Notes: generated by a model from the letters alone, not told the origin. 64,000 bases of DNA from Polynucleobacter campilacus (GCF_002206625.1 NZ_NGUP01000003.1:518968-582967), one strand, 5' to 3'. Positions 1 to 10,884 are shown, counted from the stretch's first letter. Program-made: numbers and translations.

Positions 1-607
1 CACTAGATGCCATGAGAAAAGTCATCAGGTCGGCTAAGTTAGCAATAGCAATCACTGGCAAGCCAAACTCTTCCTCAACTGCCTGAACTGCGGACTTCTC
101 ACCGATTTCAACGGCATTGCCAGAGCGCTCCATACGATCTAAGGCAATCAAGACTGCAGCAGGCTCAGCGCCTGCGCCACGTATGAGGTCTACCGACTCT
201 CGGACAGAAGTCCCAGCTGAGATCACGTCATCAATAATGACTACCCTGCCCTTGACCGGAGCGCCAACTAATGATCCGCCCTCACCATGATCTTTGGCTT
301 CTTTACGGTTATAAGCAAACGGAATATTTAAACCCTTATCTGCTAGAGCAATAGCAGTTGCAGCCGCTAAGGTAATGCCTTTATATGCGGGGCCATAAAG
401 CATGTCGAAGGCAACCTTAGATTCTTGTAAGGCTTTTGCGTAGTAACGGCCCAATGCACTTAAGCGTGCGCCATCGTTAAATCCACCCGCATTAAAGAAA
501 TAAGGTGAAAGCCTTCCCGCTTTAGTTTTAAACTCCCCGAAGGACAAAACCTTTGTCTCCAAGGCAAAATGAATAAAGTTATCTTGATTTGAATTATTTG
601 AGCTCAT
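1..607 (-). CDS. pyrE: Orotate phosphoribosyltransferase, C-terminus cut by window edge
   Basis: Makes orotidine 5'-phosphate from orotate and PRPP in cytoplasmic pyrimidine synthesis. About 202 codons are visible; the stop lies beyond base 1. After a short polar leader the protein has the [19 protein letters not shown] block, the LYGPAYKG substrate loop and, near residues 121-133, the PRPP-binding motif [13 protein letters not shown], all characteristic of PyrE. The ATG at 605-607 is taken because the conserved FALETKVL block follows about 13 residues later and leaves no room for a later start. The start faces xth only 8 bp away. Confidence 0.95.
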   Translation of the reverse strand, partial: MSSNNSNQDNFIHFALETKVLSFGEFKTKAGRLSPYFFNAGGFNDGARLSALGRYYAKALQESKVAFDMLYGPAYKGITLAAATAIALADKGLNIPFAYNRKEAKDHGEGGSLVGAPVKGRVVIIDDVISAGTSVRESVDLIRGAGAEPAAVLIALDRMERSGNAVEIGEKSAVQAVEEEFGLPVIAIANLADLMTFLMASS

Positions 608-615
608 AGGCCTAC

Positions 616-1398
616 ATGTTACGCATCATTTCCGCGAACCTCAACGGTATCCGTTCCGCAGTCAAAAAAGGCTTCCTGCCATGGGCTATCAAGCAAAAGG
701 CTGACTTTATCTGTATGCAAGAGCTCAAAGCACAACGAGATGACCTAGAAGCTTCCATCCTCAATCCAGACGGTATGCACGGCTTTTTTCACCATGCTGA
801 TAAAAAAGGCTATAGCGGCTGCGGGATCTATACACCACATAAGCCAGATGAAGTTTTGTACGGCTATGGCAATGAAGAATTTGATGCTGAGGGCCGCTAT
901 GTCGAGGCCCGCTTCAAAGCACTATCAGTAATTTCGGTTTATATGCCCTCAGGCTCAAGCTCACCTGAGCGCCAAGAAGCTAAGTATCGATATCTTGATA
1001 GCTTCTTACCCCACCTCATTGGGCTGAAAAAATCAGGGCATGAAATTGTCCTGTGCGGTGATGTCAATATTGCCCATCATGAAATTGACCTCAAGAACTG
1101 GAAAGGTAATCTTAAAAACTCTGGCTTCCTGCCAGAAGAGCGCGCATGGCTCACTAACTTGTTTGATCAGGTTGGCTACGTAGATGTCTATCGCAAACTA
1201 GAGCCTAAGGCTGGTGAGTCTTGCTACACCTGGTGGAGTAATCGTGGGCAAGCCTATGCCAAGAATGTTGGCTGGCGTATTGATTACCAAATTAGTACCG
1301 CAGGCATTGCTGCTACTGCCAAGAAAACTGCTGTCTACAAAGATGAGCGCTTCTCAGACCATGCCCCACTGACGGTGGACTACGACTGGAATCTGTAA
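616..1398 (+). CDS. xth: Exodeoxyribonuclease III
   Basis: Repairs abasic sites and removes blocked 3' ends (AP endonuclease and 3'-5' exonuclease of the endonuclease/exonuclease/phosphatase fold). The 260 residues are a normal family length. Visible active-site blocks are N8/N10 in SANLNGIRS, the metal-binding E36 in [22 protein letters not shown] in the middle and the C-terminal [10 protein letters not shown]. It starts with ATG eight bases from the pyrE start on the other strand, so its promoter probably lies inside the pyrE coding sequence. Confidence 0.95.
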   Translation: MLRIISANLNGIRSAVKKGFLPWAIKQKADFICMQELKAQRDDLEASILNPDGMHGFFHHADKKGYSGCGIYTPHKPDEVLYGYGNEEFDAEGRYVEARFKALSVISVYMPSGSSSPERQEAKYRYLDSFLPHLIGLKKSGHEIVLCGDVNIAHHEIDLKNWKGNLKNSGFLPEERAWLTNLFDQVGYVDVYRKLEPKAGESCYTWWSNRGQAYAKNVGWRIDYQISTAGIAATAKKTAVYKDERFSDHAPLTVDYDWNL

Positions 1399-1411
1399 TT
1401 TAATACTAGCG

Positions 1412-2725
1412 TTAATCTTTCTTGATCTGCACGATTTTGAAATGAATGGTGGCCCAAATGAGTAGTAACACTGGTGCGCCAATAATAGCCGTGCCATAAA
1501 AGAAGGTCTGGTAACCAAAGGTATCGACGAATACTCCAGAGAAGCCTGCTAACCATTTTGGCAACAACAACATCATCGAGCTAAATAGGGCGTACTGAGT
1601 AGCTGAATAGCGAATATTCGTGAGGGCTGATAAGAAGGCAATAAATGCAGCGCTAGCAATACCTGAGCTTAAATTATCAGCAGAGATTACCCAAATCAAA
1701 CCATGTAAATCATGGCCTTGGGTTGCCAACCAAGCAAACAAGATATTGCTGACTGACGACAACACTGCGCCCAAAAATAAAATCCGTAGGACACCAAATC
1801 GCAAAGTGAGAACACCACCAACAAAAGCGCCGACTAAAGTCATTACAACGCCGAATACCTTACTCACTGCCGCAACTTCATCTTTGGTATAACCCATGTC
1901 AACATAAAAAGGATTGGCCATAATGCCCATCACCACATCACTAATGCGATAGACGGCAATTAAAGACAAAATCAATACTGCGTGCCAGCGATAGCGCGTC
2001 AGAAATTCAGCAAATGGCTCAATCAAAGTTTGATGTAGCCACGCTTTAACATTACGCGCTTTAGGCAAATCAATTTTCACGGGCTCTTTACTTAATAACG
2101 TAGTAATCACACCCACACTAATGGACGCAGCCATACATAAATAAGCGAACTGCCAGGCGCCTGCATCATAACCAGCGCCAGTCTCTGCACGGGCAGCGAG
2201 CCAGAGAACGCCTGCACCAGACCATATCAAAGCAAGGCGATATCCCGTTTGATAAGTAGCGGCTAAGGCGGCCTGACGATCACTATTGGCGGATTCAATC
2301 CGAAATGCATCTAATGCAATGTCTTGGGTAGCCGAACCAAATGCAACTAGTAGTGCACACCAAACTACAGAGTTGAGCGCAAGCTTTGGATCTAGCGTAG
2401 ACATTCCCACAAGACCCAAAATGATGAGTGCCTGCGCGAATAGCAGCCAGCTGCGACGGCGCCCGAATAATTTTGTTAAGAAGGGGATTTGTAAACGATC
2501 AACCAGTGGAGCCCACATCCACTTGAATGCATAAATCAGCCCGACCCAAGTTAAGTAGCCAATAGTGCTGCGATCAATCCCAGCTTCGCGTAACCAAAAG
2601 CTTAAGGTGCCAAGAATCAGTAATAGTGGGAGGCCGGCAGAAAAGCCAAGGAACAACATTCGAAGACATGGCCATTCGAGGTAAACCCGAAAATCAGCAA
2701 GCCACGACTGAGCCGCTCTCAGCAT
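1412..2725 (-). CDS. ampG: AmpG-like MFS muropeptide/anhydromuropeptide transporter
   Basis: Inner-membrane MFS protein of about 12 hydrophobic segments. AmpG family members import GlcNAc-anhydroMurNAc peptides released by cell-wall turnover. The N-terminal GFSAGLPLLLILGTLSFWLREAG-type block (Gly-Leu-Pro in the first helix) and the FKWMWAPLVD loop match AmpG. The ATG ending at 2725 is preferred over one 42 bases upstream (2767), because the latter would overlap metW; the preferred start sits 4 bp after the metW stop. Last gene of the leftward dksA-argB-slmA-metXW run. Substrate is inferred from family only. Confidence 0.85.
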   Translation of the reverse strand: MLRAAQSWLADFRVYLEWPCLRMLFLGFSAGLPLLLILGTLSFWLREAGIDRSTIGYLTWVGLIYAFKWMWAPLVDRLQIPFLTKLFGRRRSWLLFAQALIILGLVGMSTLDPKLALNSVVWCALLVAFGSATQDIALDAFRIESANSDRQAALAATYQTGYRLALIWSGAGVLWLAARAETGAGYDAGAWQFAYLCMAASISVGVITTLLSKEPVKIDLPKARNVKAWLHQTLIEPFAEFLTRYRWHAVLILSLIAVYRISDVVMGIMANPFYVDMGYTKDEVAAVSKVFGVVMTLVGAFVGGVLTLRFGVLRILFLGAVLSSVSNILFAWLATQGHDLHGLIWVISADNLSSGIASAAFIAFLSALTNIRYSATQYALFSSMMLLLPKWLAGFSGVFVDTFGYQTFFYGTAIIGAPVLLLIWATIHFKIVQIKKD

Positions 2726-2729
2726 GGCT

Positions 2730-3323
2730 CTATGCGCTGCGAACGCGGAAAAGCGCCAAACTGCCAAAGAAATTAGGCATCAGGGTAACTTGCCGCCCAT
2801 CATGCAAGATGCATTGATCAATCACCTGCAGGCCAAGACTTGAGGCGAGCTTCTCAAAATCTTCTACGGTAAGCACGCGCACATTCGGCGTGTTGTACCA
2901 CTGATATGGCAAGCTCTTTGATACTGGCATACGACCAAGCCCTACCGCCAAACGATGTGACCAGTGGCCAAAGTTTGGGAAGGACACAATCGATTCTTTG
3001 CCAACGCGCACCACTTCACGCAAGATCTTTTCAGTCTGATGAATCGTTTGTAATGTTTGCGATAGCACTACGGTGTCAAAGCTATCGTCTTCAAAAAGCG
3101 CTAAGCCACCCTCTAAATCTTGCTGAATCACATTGAGGCCTTTTTGTACGCAAGCAAGAACGCGTACATCATCAATCTCTACCCCATAGGTATGAACGGG
3201 CTTTTGCTTTTGTAAGAACTCTAAAAAGCTACCATCGCCACATCCTAAATCAAGGACCTGGCTATGAGGGGCAATCCATTTAGCAATTGCTGAAAAATCT
3301 GCGCGCATATTTAGGACGCTCAT
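2730..3323 (-). CDS. metW: MetW, methionine biosynthesis methyltransferase-like partner of MetX
   Basis: A 197-residue class I SAM-methyltransferase fold protein with [15 protein letters not shown] as the SAM motif and the MetW-specific [11 protein letters not shown] and [12 protein letters not shown] segments. In proteobacteria MetW is co-transcribed with metX and supports full activity of that homoserine acyltransferase. Its start overlaps the metX stop in an ATGA arrangement at 3320-3323, indicating translational coupling. Confidence 0.95.
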   Translation of the reverse strand: MSVLNMRADFSAIAKWIAPHSQVLDLGCGDGSFLEFLQKQKPVHTYGVEIDDVRVLACVQKGLNVIQQDLEGGLALFEDDSFDTVVLSQTLQTIHQTEKILREVVRVGKESIVSFPNFGHWSHRLAVGLGRMPVSKSLPYQWYNTPNVRVLTVEDFEKLASSLGLQVIDQCILHDGRQVTLMPNFFGSLALFRVRSA

Positions 3324-4459
3324 GATTGAGCCCCCAGCATTTGCGCAAAATACGCTCTTACTAAATTGTGATAGCGCTCATCATCTAATAAAAATGCGTC
3401 ATGTCCATGAGGGGCATCAATCTCTGCATAAGTCACTTCACTCTTATTGCTCAATAAAGATTGCACAATCTCACGGCTGCGACTGGGCGGGAAACGCCAA
3501 TCTGTTGAGAAACTCACTACCAAGAATTTAGCCTGTACTTCAGCCAAAGTACGGTTGAGACTGCCATCATAGCGACGGGAGGGATCAAAGTAATCTAAGG
3601 CGCGTGTGATCAGGAGATAAGTATTGGCATCAAAGTAAGTTGAAAACTTATCTCCTTGATGGCGTAAGTAACTTTCCACCTCAAACTCAACATCAAAGCT
3701 AAAACGATAGTCATTCGATTCACCATTAGGGCGCTGTAAATCGCGTCCAAATTTTTCAGCCATGTCATCATCAGATAAATAGGTAATATGGCCAACCATT
3801 CGGGCTAAACGTAAACCACGCTTTGGTACTACGCCATGCTCATAATAATTGCCCCCATGAAAATCAGGATCCGACAAAATAGCATTACGTGCTACCTCGT
3901 TAAAGGCAATATTTTGTGCGCTGAGCTTTGGTGTTGATGCAATCACAACACAATGCTCTAAGCGCTTTGGAAACTGAATTGCCCAAGCCATTGCCTGCAT
4001 ACCGCCCAGGCTACCGCCCATGACTGCAGCAAATTTCCGAATGCCTAATTTGTCTGCAAGGCGCGCTTGGGTGTTTACCCAATCCTCAACGGTGACCACG
4101 GGAAAGTCGGCACCATAAGGCTTGCCAGTTTCTGGGTGAATGCTCATGGGCCCAGTAGAACCGAAGCAAGAGCCCAAATTATTGACCCCAATAACAAAAA
4201 AATGATTCGTGTCTACAGGCTTGCCTGGCCCAATCATGTTATCCCACCAGCCGATATCTTTTGGGTCATCAGGACTAGGACCAGCTACATGATGAGATGC
4301 ATTAAGCGCATGACAAACTAATACCGCATTACTTTTATCTGCATTGAGCTTGCCATAAGTTTCAATGACTAAATCATAGGCAGATAGAATGGCTCCACTC
4401 TGCAAAGGCAGGGGCTCGGCAAAATGGATGGTATTTCTAGAGAGGTTTAGCTCGCTCAT
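3320..4459 (-). CDS. metX: Homoserine O-acyltransferase MetX
   Basis: Alpha/beta-hydrolase acyltransferase that activates homoserine for methionine synthesis. The 379 residues carry [13 protein letters not shown] near residue 50, the nucleophile elbow [12 protein letters not shown] (Ser within GGSLGG) and the C-terminal [10 protein letters not shown] containing the catalytic His; the catalytic Asp is likely in [12 protein letters not shown]. In proteobacteria with a metW partner this family often uses succinyl-CoA rather than acetyl-CoA, so the acyl donor is left open. Overlaps metW by 4 bp and slmA by 4 bp. Confidence 0.95.
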   Translation of the reverse strand: MSELNLSRNTIHFAEPLPLQSGAILSAYDLVIETYGKLNADKSNAVLVCHALNASHHVAGPSPDDPKDIGWWDNMIGPGKPVDTNHFFVIGVNNLGSCFGSTGPMSIHPETGKPYGADFPVVTVEDWVNTQARLADKLGIRKFAAVMGGSLGGMQAMAWAIQFPKRLEHCVVIASTPKLSAQNIAFNEVARNAILSDPDFHGGNYYEHGVVPKRGLRLARMVGHITYLSDDDMAEKFGRDLQRPNGESNDYRFSFDVEFEVESYLRHQGDKFSTYFDANTYLLITRALDYFDPSRRYDGSLNRTLAEVQAKFLVVSFSTDWRFPPSRSREIVQSLLSNKSEVTYAEIDAPHGHDAFLLDDERYHNLVRAYFAQMLGAQS

Positions 4460-5106
4460 TCTGAGAGGAGGATGCGCAAACTAATATCAGAGGCTTCGGT
4501 TGGCAATTTCTTAAAGCCACTGCGGGCAAATCGATGCCAACGGCCCAAAACAAAACTCATCAACATGGCAGCGCGAATACTAACTTCTTCCTGACCGGCA
4601 CCAGCCCAGGCGCCGCCTTGGGTTTGGGCAATGCGCAGCGCTTGCTTTAAGGATGCCTCAACGCGATCTAAGACCTGAGTAATACGCTCTTGCAAACGAT
4701 CATCTTCTTGCAACAAAGCATCTCCCAGAAGAACCCTCGTCATACCTGGATTCTTCTCGGCGAAGAAAAGCAACATTTGCAAAATTCCACGCGCTTGGGC
4801 AAGACCAGATTCTTCTTTTTGATTAATCTGATTAATTAAACCAAAAACAGTTTGCTCGATAAAAGAAATTAAGCCTTCGAACATCTGCGCTTTACTAGCA
4901 AAATGACGATAAAGTGCAGCTTCAGATACTTGAATTTTTGCTGCCAAGGCTGCCGTCGTTACCCGCTCACCTTTGGGGTTTTGGAGCATCTCTGCAAGCA
5001 CTTGCAAAATCTGTAGGCGACGCTCTCCAGGGCGGGGGCGCTTGCGCGCCTTACCAGTATCAGCGCTGCTGTCGTTGATATCTGCTGGCTCTAAAGATTG
5101 AGGCAT
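4456..5106 (-). CDS. slmA: SlmA-type nucleoid occlusion factor (TetR family)
   Basis: A 216-residue TetR-fold protein. After a charged leader the HTH reads [20 protein letters not shown] followed by [15 protein letters not shown], the SlmA pattern, and the C-terminal half matches SlmA ([17 protein letters not shown] block, [10 protein letters not shown]). SlmA blocks FtsZ assembly over the nucleoid in proteobacteria. It lies between argB and metX and overlaps metX in an ATGA junction, so it is probably made from the same transcript. The cell-division role is inferred from the family. Confidence 0.88.
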   Translation of the reverse strand: MPQSLEPADINDSSADTGKARKRPRPGERRLQILQVLAEMLQNPKGERVTTAALAAKIQVSEAALYRHFASKAQMFEGLISFIEQTVFGLINQINQKEESGLAQARGILQMLLFFAEKNPGMTRVLLGDALLQEDDRLQERITQVLDRVEASLKQALRIAQTQGGAWAGAGQEEVSIRAAMLMSFVLGRWHRFARSGFKKLPTEASDISLRILLSE

Positions 5107-5114
5107 GTATTTAC

Positions 5115-6017
5115 TTACCTCGAACGAATCATCGTACCGAATGCTTGCTCGGTCAAAATTTCTAGCAGCAAGGAATGTTCAATACGTCCATCAATAATGT
5201 GTACTGAATTTACTCCACTTTTCGCAGCATCTAATGCGGAAGAAATCTTCGGCAACATGCCTCCAGAGATCGTGCCATCCGCAAATAAAGCGTCAATCTC
5301 TCTTGCAGTGAGATCCGTAAGGAGCTTGCCCTCTTTGTCCATCACCCCAGGGATATTCGTCATCATGACCAATTTCTCTGCATGCAAAATTTCAGCCATC
5401 TTGCCAGCTACTAAGTCTGCATTGATGTTGTAGGCCTGACCCTCTTCACTAAAGCCAATTGGGGAAATCACCGGAATAAAGGCGTCATCTTGTAAGGCCT
5501 TTACAACCGCAGGATTAATGGCCTCAATCTCACCCACAAAGCCTAAATCAATTGTCTTACCAGGCTCTTTATCACTAGGCACCAACATTTTCCTGGCATG
5601 AATTAAGCCGCCATCTTTACCAGTCAAGCCAACCGCCTGACCGCCAAATTGGTTAATCAGCATCACAATATCTTGTTGTACTTCGCCGCCAAGAACCCAC
5701 TCCACCACTTCCATGGTTTCTTCATCGGTAACGCGCATACCCTGAATAAAGCTCCCGGTCTTACCAATTTTTTTCAAGGCTTCATCAATTTGTGGGCCGC
5801 CGCCGTGAACAACAACGGGATTCATGCCGACCAATTTGAGCAAGATGACATCGCGCGCAAAACTTTCTTTGAGGCGCTCTTCAATCATAGCGTTTCCGCC
5901 ATACTTAATGACAATAGTCTTGCCGTGATATGAGCGGATATATGGCAAAGCTTCAGCCAGAATCTGCGCCTTTAACAAAGGCGAGATATCGCTAAGGGTG
6001 GGTAAATGCTTGGTCAT
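5115..6017 (-). CDS. argB: Acetylglutamate kinase
   Basis: Phosphorylates N-acetylglutamate, the second step of arginine synthesis. The 300-residue amino-acid-kinase fold protein has the phosphate-binding VIKYGGNAM (catalytic Lys), VVHGGGPQI, the acetylglutamate site [10 protein letters not shown] and the C-terminal [14 protein letters not shown] longer N-terminal helix ([20 protein letters not shown]) is typical of ArgB forms that can be feedback-inhibited by arginine in hexamers. It is followed by slmA after 8 bp and preceded by dksA. Confidence 0.96.
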   Translation of the reverse strand: MTKHLPTLSDISPLLKAQILAEALPYIRSYHGKTIVIKYGGNAMIEERLKESFARDVILLKLVGMNPVVVHGGGPQIDEALKKIGKTGSFIQGMRVTDEETMEVVEWVLGGEVQQDIVMLINQFGGQAVGLTGKDGGLIHARKMLVPSDKEPGKTIDLGFVGEIEAINPAVVKALQDDAFIPVISPIGFSEEGQAYNINADLVAGKMAEILHAEKLVMMTNIPGVMDKEGKLLTDLTAREIDALFADGTISGGMLPKISSALDAAKSGVNSVHIIDGRIEHSLLLEILTEQAFGTMIRSR

Positions 6018-6029
6018 CGCAAATAAAAG

Positions 6030-6518
6030 TTATTCGCCAAATAATTTTTGACGTAGTTCACGACGCTCCTGTGCTTCAAGAGACAAATTGGCTGTAGGCC
6101 TTGCAATTAAACGGTTTAAGCCGATTGGCTCGCCAGTTTCTTCACACCAGCCATAGTCACCAGACTCGATACGAGCCAAAGCTTGCTCAACCTTTTTAAG
6201 CAACTTACGCTCACGATCCCGCGTACGCAATTCCAAGGCGTGCTCTTCTTCAATAGTTGCCCGATCAGCAGGATCTGGCACCAAAATATTTTCGCGAAGA
6301 TGTTCGGTGGTCTCCGAAGCATTCTTCAAAATGTCATCTTTAAGGGTTAGTAACTTTTGACGAAAAAAGTCTAACTGCGCAGCACTCATGTAGTCCTTGT
6401 CGGACATCTTCAGTAATTCTGCTTCAGTTAAGGGCGCACCTTTTACAGTCTTGGTACTCGCAGCTTTACTGCTAGCTTTTGTCGCGGCTGCTGGTTTTGT
6501 TGCTGTTTTTACTGTCAT
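6030..6518 (-). CDS. dksA: RNA polymerase-binding transcription factor DksA
   Basis: ppGpp cofactor that enters the RNA polymerase secondary channel. The 162-residue protein has an Ala/Lys/Thr-rich N-terminal tail (about 30 residues), a coiled coil with the DPADRAT tip motif, and a C-terminal region GDYGWCEETGEPIGLNRL. Only one Cys is present in this region and the ARP segment holds Thr instead of Cys, so the four-Cys zinc site of E. coli DksA is degenerate, resembling Cys-poor DksA forms. It opens the leftward argB-slmA-metXW-ampG run. Confidence 0.93.
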   Translation of the reverse strand: MTVKTATKPAAATKASSKAASTKTVKGAPLTEAELLKMSDKDYMSAAQLDFFRQKLLTLKDDILKNASETTEHLRENILVPDPADRATIEEEHALELRTRDRERKLLKKVEQALARIESGDYGWCEETGEPIGLNRLIARPTANLSLEAQERRELRQKLFGE

Positions 6519-6630
6519 CTCATTCTTTCCTAGATTTGAAGCATTATTGCCTCATTCTGCCAAACTTTTACCGTGCTTTAATCAATATTTTTTAATATTG
6601 ACCGTGGCGGCGGATTGTACCCGAAACTTC

Positions 6631-7674
6631 CTATACCAAACATCCCTCAAGCCCAGCCAGTAGGGTGTCCTTAGGTAAATCAATGCCTATAAAGACCATA
6701 CGGGTTTGCTTAGGCTCGCTACCCCATGGGCCAGCCATATCGCTACCCATCATTTGATGAACCCCCTGGAACACCACTTTTCGGTTACTTCCCTTCACAT
6801 AGAGCACGCCTTTATAGCGCAGCATCTTTTCACCAAAGACCTCCAGAATGCCTCCCAGGAAGTCTTCTAGCTTATTGTGATCAAAGGGTTTATCACTACG
6901 AAAAACAAAGGACTGAATGCGGTCTGTGTGCCCTGCGTGCCCATGATGATGGTGCTCGTGGCTATGGTCGTGCCCACAGGTGCTGTGGTCATGATCATGG
7001 CTGTGATCGTGATTGTCTTGCTCCAAAAAATGCGGGTCAATGTCTAGCTTGGCATTGAGGTTAAAGCCCTTTAGATCTAGTACCGCATCAAGAGGCACAA
7101 TTCCTTTAGTAATCCCAGTAATGGGGGCCCTTGGGTTCATGCGCATCAAACGATTACGCAAAGCCTCAACCTCAGCAGGCGTTACTAGATCGGTCTTGGT
7201 AATGAAAATCTGGTCAGCAAAGCCCACTTGGCGCTGGGCCTCTTCATGTTCAGTTAGCTGCTTAGGGCCATGCTTAGCATCCACCAAAGTCACAACAGCA
7301 TCTAGAACGTAATGGTCAGCAACATCGTCATCCATAAAGAAGGTTTGGGCTACTGGGCCAGGGTTAGCGACGCCAGTCGTTTCAATCACAACACGATCAA
7401 AACTAATTTTCTTATCCTTGCGCTGATCCCAAAGCTCATTGAGTGCCTCAACTAAGTCGCCACGAATGGTGCAACAAATACAACCGTTGCTCATCTGCAC
7501 AATATTTTCTTGGTTGTCTTGAACCAAAATATCGTTATCGATGTTCTCCTCGCCAAACTCATTTTCAATCACGGCAATTTTTTTACCATGCTGCTCGGTC
7601 AAAATATGCTTCAGCAAAGTTGTTTTTCCACTTCCTAAGAAGCCCGTCAAAATGGTTACAGGAATTAATGCCAT
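6631..7674 (-). CDS. COG0523 (CobW/ZNG-like) metal-chaperone GTPase with His-rich linker
   Basis: G3E-family P-loop GTPase. [11 protein letters not shown] is the Walker A, NGCICC is the family's metal-binding CXCC-type motif and ITKTDLV is the base-recognition motif. Between the GTPase and the C-terminal CobW_C domain lies a run in which about half of 30 residues are His or Asp, on the minus strand around 6935-7015, a likely zinc or cobalt reservoir. The ATG at 7674 starts directly before the P-loop region; an in-frame ATG 15 bases upstream is less likely. It sits beside dksA. The metal and client protein are not known from sequence. Confidence 0.88.
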   Translation of the reverse strand: MALIPVTILTGFLGSGKTTLLKHILTEQHGKKIAVIENEFGEENIDNDILVQDNQENIVQMSNGCICCTIRGDLVEALNELWDQRKDKKISFDRVVIETTGVANPGPVAQTFFMDDDVADHYVLDAVVTLVDAKHGPKQLTEHEEAQRQVGFADQIFITKTDLVTPAEVEALRNRLMRMNPRAPITGITKGIVPLDAVLDLKGFNLNAKLDIDPHFLEQDNHDHSHDHDHSTCGHDHSHEHHHHGHAGHTDRIQSFVFRSDKPFDHNKLEDFLGGILEVFGEKMLRYKGVLYVKGSNRKVVFQGVHQMMGSDMAGPWGSEPKQTRMVFIGIDLPKDTLLAGLEGCLV

Positions 7675-7743
7675 GAATGATCCAATCAAAATCTAGAAGT
7701 AATACTTGCCCAAAGCGGGAAACCCACTATCTTACCGAGTTCC

Positions 7744-8745
7744 TCAAGCTTTACCAGCCTTGGCTCGGGGATGCGCTTTATCGTATGCCTGAGCAAGGTG
7801 CTGAAAATCTAAAGACGTATAAATCTGGGTGCTGGAAATACTGGCATGCCCTAGCATTTCTTGAACAGCCCGCAAATCTTGGGAGGATTGCAAGACATGA
7901 CTAGCAAAGCTGTGGCGCATCATGTGCGGATGTACATGGGTGGGTAGTCCTGCGCGCATAGCTAAAGTACGTAGGCGCGCCTGAACCGTGCGTGGCGATA
8001 AGCGCTTGCCAGTTGCCGATAGAAAAAGAGCGTTCGATTGCTGAGCATAACTACTACTATTGCGAATTTCTCTCCAGATATTGAGCGACTGCATTGCTGG
8101 AGCGCCAACTGGTACAGAGCGTCTTTTGCCACCCTTTCCTAAAACGGTGACTTCAGCTGCATCCCAATCTAACCAACCCGCAGACTCTTGTTGGCGATCT
8201 TTACTTTGCATCACATCAATTCCCAATAGCTCAGATAGACGTAAGCCTGAGGAATACAGTAAATCAATAATGGCCGCATCTCGAATCGATTCCAAATCTT
8301 TTTTCTCTTCCGCCTCTTTAACGGCTTGACTCACCAAGGAAAGTGCCTGCTCGACCGACAAGGCTTTAGGCAAGGACTTCAGGCGCTTAGGCGCCTTGAC
8401 ATCATCAACTGGGTTAGCCACTAGATTGCCAGTCACCTTACCAGCGCGGGCATCTCGCCTTGCATCTTTCTCGGTGAGCCAGTGATACCAACCACGCCAT
8501 GCTGAAAGTGCCCTCGCAATGCTTCTGGAAGATTTGCCTTTGGAATGTAAGCGCCCCGCCCAACGACGCACATGACCATTGCTCACTTTTAATAAATCAA
8601 TAGAGTCTTCAAGAGCAAAATTTTGCAGATCCCCAAGATCCATGCCATACGCTTTGAGTGTATGCGGCGAGAGTTGACGCAATACATGCAACTCGTGCAA
8701 ATACTCTTGCACGAGAGGGTGAAGATCAGTCGCTGGTAATTTCAT
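7744..8745 (-). CDS. xerC: Tyrosine recombinase XerC
   Basis: Site-specific recombinase that, with XerD, resolves chromosome dimers at dif. The N-terminal SAM-like core-binding domain begins LHPLVQEYLHELHVLRQLSPHT. The catalytic domain has the first Arg in YSSGLRLSELLG, HPHMMRHSFASHVL (H-x-x-R), LGHASISSTQIYTSLD (His and the tyrosine nucleophile). The ATG at 8745 is chosen: an upstream in-frame ATG (8835) would overlap the DUF484 gene by 110 bp, this one by 20 bp. The DUF484-xerC pairing is common in proteobacteria. There is no dif-like site next to it, so this is a chromosomal XerC, not an island integrase. Confidence 0.93.
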   Translation of the reverse strand: MKLPATDLHPLVQEYLHELHVLRQLSPHTLKAYGMDLGDLQNFALEDSIDLLKVSNGHVRRWAGRLHSKGKSSRSIARALSAWRGWYHWLTEKDARRDARAGKVTGNLVANPVDDVKAPKRLKSLPKALSVEQALSLVSQAVKEAEEKKDLESIRDAAIIDLLYSSGLRLSELLGIDVMQSKDRQQESAGWLDWDAAEVTVLGKGGKRRSVPVGAPAMQSLNIWREIRNSSSYAQQSNALFLSATGKRLSPRTVQARLRTLAMRAGLPTHVHPHMMRHSFASHVLQSSQDLRAVQEMLGHASISSTQIYTSLDFQHLAQAYDKAHPRAKAGKA

Positions 8746-9400
8746 AAGCCTGGATACGATCCAAAGCTGCTGCTGTAAGTTCTGCAATCTGGCGTAAATA
8801 GAAGGCGCCCATATCTGCAGTAAAACGGGTTTCATCCTTACTAGCTAGTAATAAAACTGCGGGGGATTGGCTAGCGCCTATGCTTTTGCCAAGCGGCAAG
8901 CCAATAGCCACCATGCTTTGCCAGCTTGGATCAATACTGGTTTGACTCGCTAGTAAATCTACGCTCGCAGCTGCAAGCTCTTTAGCTGAACCGCAAAGTG
9001 GTGTATCAATCCAAGGACCAAATGCAGAATTTGGCGATAGTAATTGCGCAGACTCAACCTCAAAAACTTCAGCCAATCCAGAAGTAATTGCGCCTTCAAC
9101 ATCCGCTTTATTGTTTGCCTTCATTAAGCGCAATAACCAAGCAACCAAACTTTGTTGGGTTTTATCGTTACGACTACCAAAATGCAGCATCTCACTTAAT
9201 CGACGATTGAGCTCTTGATTTTGAGTGCGTAGCACCGTCATCTGACGCTCTTGCAACGAGATCGCACGATCCTCATGTGGGTGCTTAATACGAATCTCAT
9301 TAAAAAGATCTGCATAGCGATCGAAGAAGCCTGGTGAAGCTCTTAGCCACTCAGCAACCAACTCTTCTTGTTCGGACTGCTTTGGATCTATTACACTCAT
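8726..9400 (-). CDS. DUF484 family protein
   Basis: A 224-residue soluble protein of the DUF484 family (GAF-like fold), recognised from EWLRASPGFFDRYADLF at the N-terminus, a predicted coiled coil around SLQERQMTVLRTQNQELNRRL and the C-terminal LASKDETRFTADMGAFYLRQIAEL. No catalytic residues are evident. Its 3' end overlaps the xerC start by 20 bp, so the two are likely translated from the same message; the conserved neighbourhood suggests a link with chromosome processing, but the function is unknown. Confidence 0.88.
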   Translation of the reverse strand: MSVIDPKQSEQEELVAEWLRASPGFFDRYADLFNEIRIKHPHEDRAISLQERQMTVLRTQNQELNRRLSEMLHFGSRNDKTQQSLVAWLLRLMKANNKADVEGAITSGLAEVFEVESAQLLSPNSAFGPWIDTPLCGSAKELAAASVDLLASQTSIDPSWQSMVAIGLPLGKSIGASQSPAVLLLASKDETRFTADMGAFYLRQIAELTAAALDRIQAYEITSD

Positions 9401-9411
9401 CTATTTCTTTC

Positions 9412-10884
9412 TTAACTTAGTTTTTTACGCAAAAGTTCATTTACTTGGCCTGGATTAGCTTTTCCCTGAGAGGCTTTCATAATCTGGCCAACAAGGGCAT
9501 TGAATGCCTTCTCTTTGCCAGAGCGGAACTCTTCCACTGATTTCTGGTTGGCTACAAGCACTTGATCAATGATGGCCTCCAATGCTCCGCTATCACTAAT
9601 CTGTTTCAGCCCTTTGGCATCAATTACTTGATCGACAGTGCTCATTGCCTTACCAGCAAGAGCCTCTTCCCACAAAATTGCAAAGATATCCTTGGCGATC
9701 TTATTAGAGATAGTGCCATCAGCTACGCGAGTCAATAAAGGCGCTAAGTGCGCAGCCTTCAGTGGAGCATTTGCAGTCGCAATTCCAGCACGATTTAAAG
9801 AAGAGGCAAACTCACCTGCGATAAGGTTTGCAGCGGCCTTGGCTAGAGATTTACCTACGATAGCTAGTAACTCTTCGAATACTTTTGCGGTATCGCGATC
9901 TTGTGTCAACAGCTGTGTATCGTAAGCGCTCAAGCCATAGTCTGCCTGCCATTGCTCGCGTAGTTGCGCAGGAAGTGCTGGCATCTGATTGCGCACTTGT
10001 GCAATCCAAGCATCATCAATAACGACGGGCAATAAATCAGGGTCTGGGAAATAGCGATAGTCGTTAGCGTCTTCTTTACTCCGCATGCTACGTGTTTCAC
10101 CACGGTCGGGATCATAGAGGCGAGTTTCTTGAATAACAGTGCCACCGTCTTCGATTAATTCAATTTGGCGGCGCACTTCATATTGAATCGCCTCTTCTAA
10201 AAAGCGGAAAGAATTTAGGTTCTTGATCTCACAACGAGTACCAAACTCTGCCTGCCCTTTAGGGCGAACAGATACGTTCGCATCGCAACGGAAAGATCCT
10301 TCTTGCATATTTCCATCACATACCCCTAGCCACACCACCAGGGTATGCAATGCCTTGGCATAGGCCACAGCCTCAGCGGCACTGCGCATCACTGGCTCAG
10401 TGACAATCTCTAGAAGTGGTGTGCCTGCACGATTTAAGTCGATGCCGCTAGAAGGCTCCCCATGGGGACCAGTAAAGCCCTCCTCATGGACGGATTTACC
10501 AGCATCCTCCTCCATATGAGCGCGAGTTAATTCAACGACCTTCACTTCATCGCCGACCAAAATTTCTAGATGCCCTCCAACCACCACCGGAAGGTCCATC
10601 TGGCTAATTTGATAGCCCTTGGGTAAGTCTGGATAAAAATAATTCTTACGGGCAAAAATACTGACTGGCGCAATCTTTGCGCCAACAGCCAACCCAAAAC
10701 GAATGGCGTGCTCGACCGCTTGACGATTAAGAACCGGCAATACTCCTGGCAAAGCCAAATCTACTGCGCATGCTTGCGTGTTTGGTTCTGCGCCAAAGCG
10801 GGTGCTTGCACCACTAAATATTTTGGATTGAGTTTGTAACTGTGTGTGGGTCTCTAGACCAATAACAACCTCCCATTGCATCAT
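9412..10884 (-). CDS. gatB: Asp-tRNA(Asn)/Glu-tRNA(Gln) amidotransferase subunit B
   Basis: Binds misacylated Glu-tRNA(Gln) or Asp-tRNA(Asn) and carries out kinase and amidation chemistry within GatCAB. Recognised from [13 protein letters not shown] at the N-terminus, [12 protein letters not shown] and [12 protein letters not shown] in the middle, and the C-terminal YqeY-like tail ending in [13 protein letters not shown]. Two adjacent ATGs (10884 and 10881) overlap the gatA stop; the first gives a classic ATGA overlap. Third gene of the leftward gatC-gatA-gatB operon. Confidence 0.96.
   Translation of the reverse strand: MMQWEVVIGLETHTQLQTQSKIFSGASTRFGAEPNTQACAVDLALPGVLPVLNRQAVEHAIRFGLAVGAKIAPVSIFARKNYFYPDLPKGYQISQMDLPVVVGGHLEILVGDEVKVVELTRAHMEEDAGKSVHEEGFTGPHGEPSSGIDLNRAGTPLLEIVTEPVMRSAAEAVAYAKALHTLVVWLGVCDGNMQEGSFRCDANVSVRPKGQAEFGTRCEIKNLNSFRFLEEAIQYEVRRQIELIEDGGTVIQETRLYDPDRGETRSMRSKEDANDYRYFPDPDLLPVVIDDAWIAQVRNQMPALPAQLREQWQADYGLSAYDTQLLTQDRDTAKVFEELLAIVGKSLAKAAANLIAGEFASSLNRAGIATANAPLKAAHLAPLLTRVADGTISNKIAKDIFAILWEEALAGKAMSTVDQVIDAKGLKQISDSGALEAIIDQVLVANQKSVEEFRSGKEKAFNALVGQIMKASQGKANPGQVNELLRKKLS

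Noticed and set aside
7744..8745. The tyrosine recombinase as the island's integrase
   Set aside because: It is in a DUF484-xerC core context 23 kb from the island and has XerC features, so it is the dimer-resolution enzyme.
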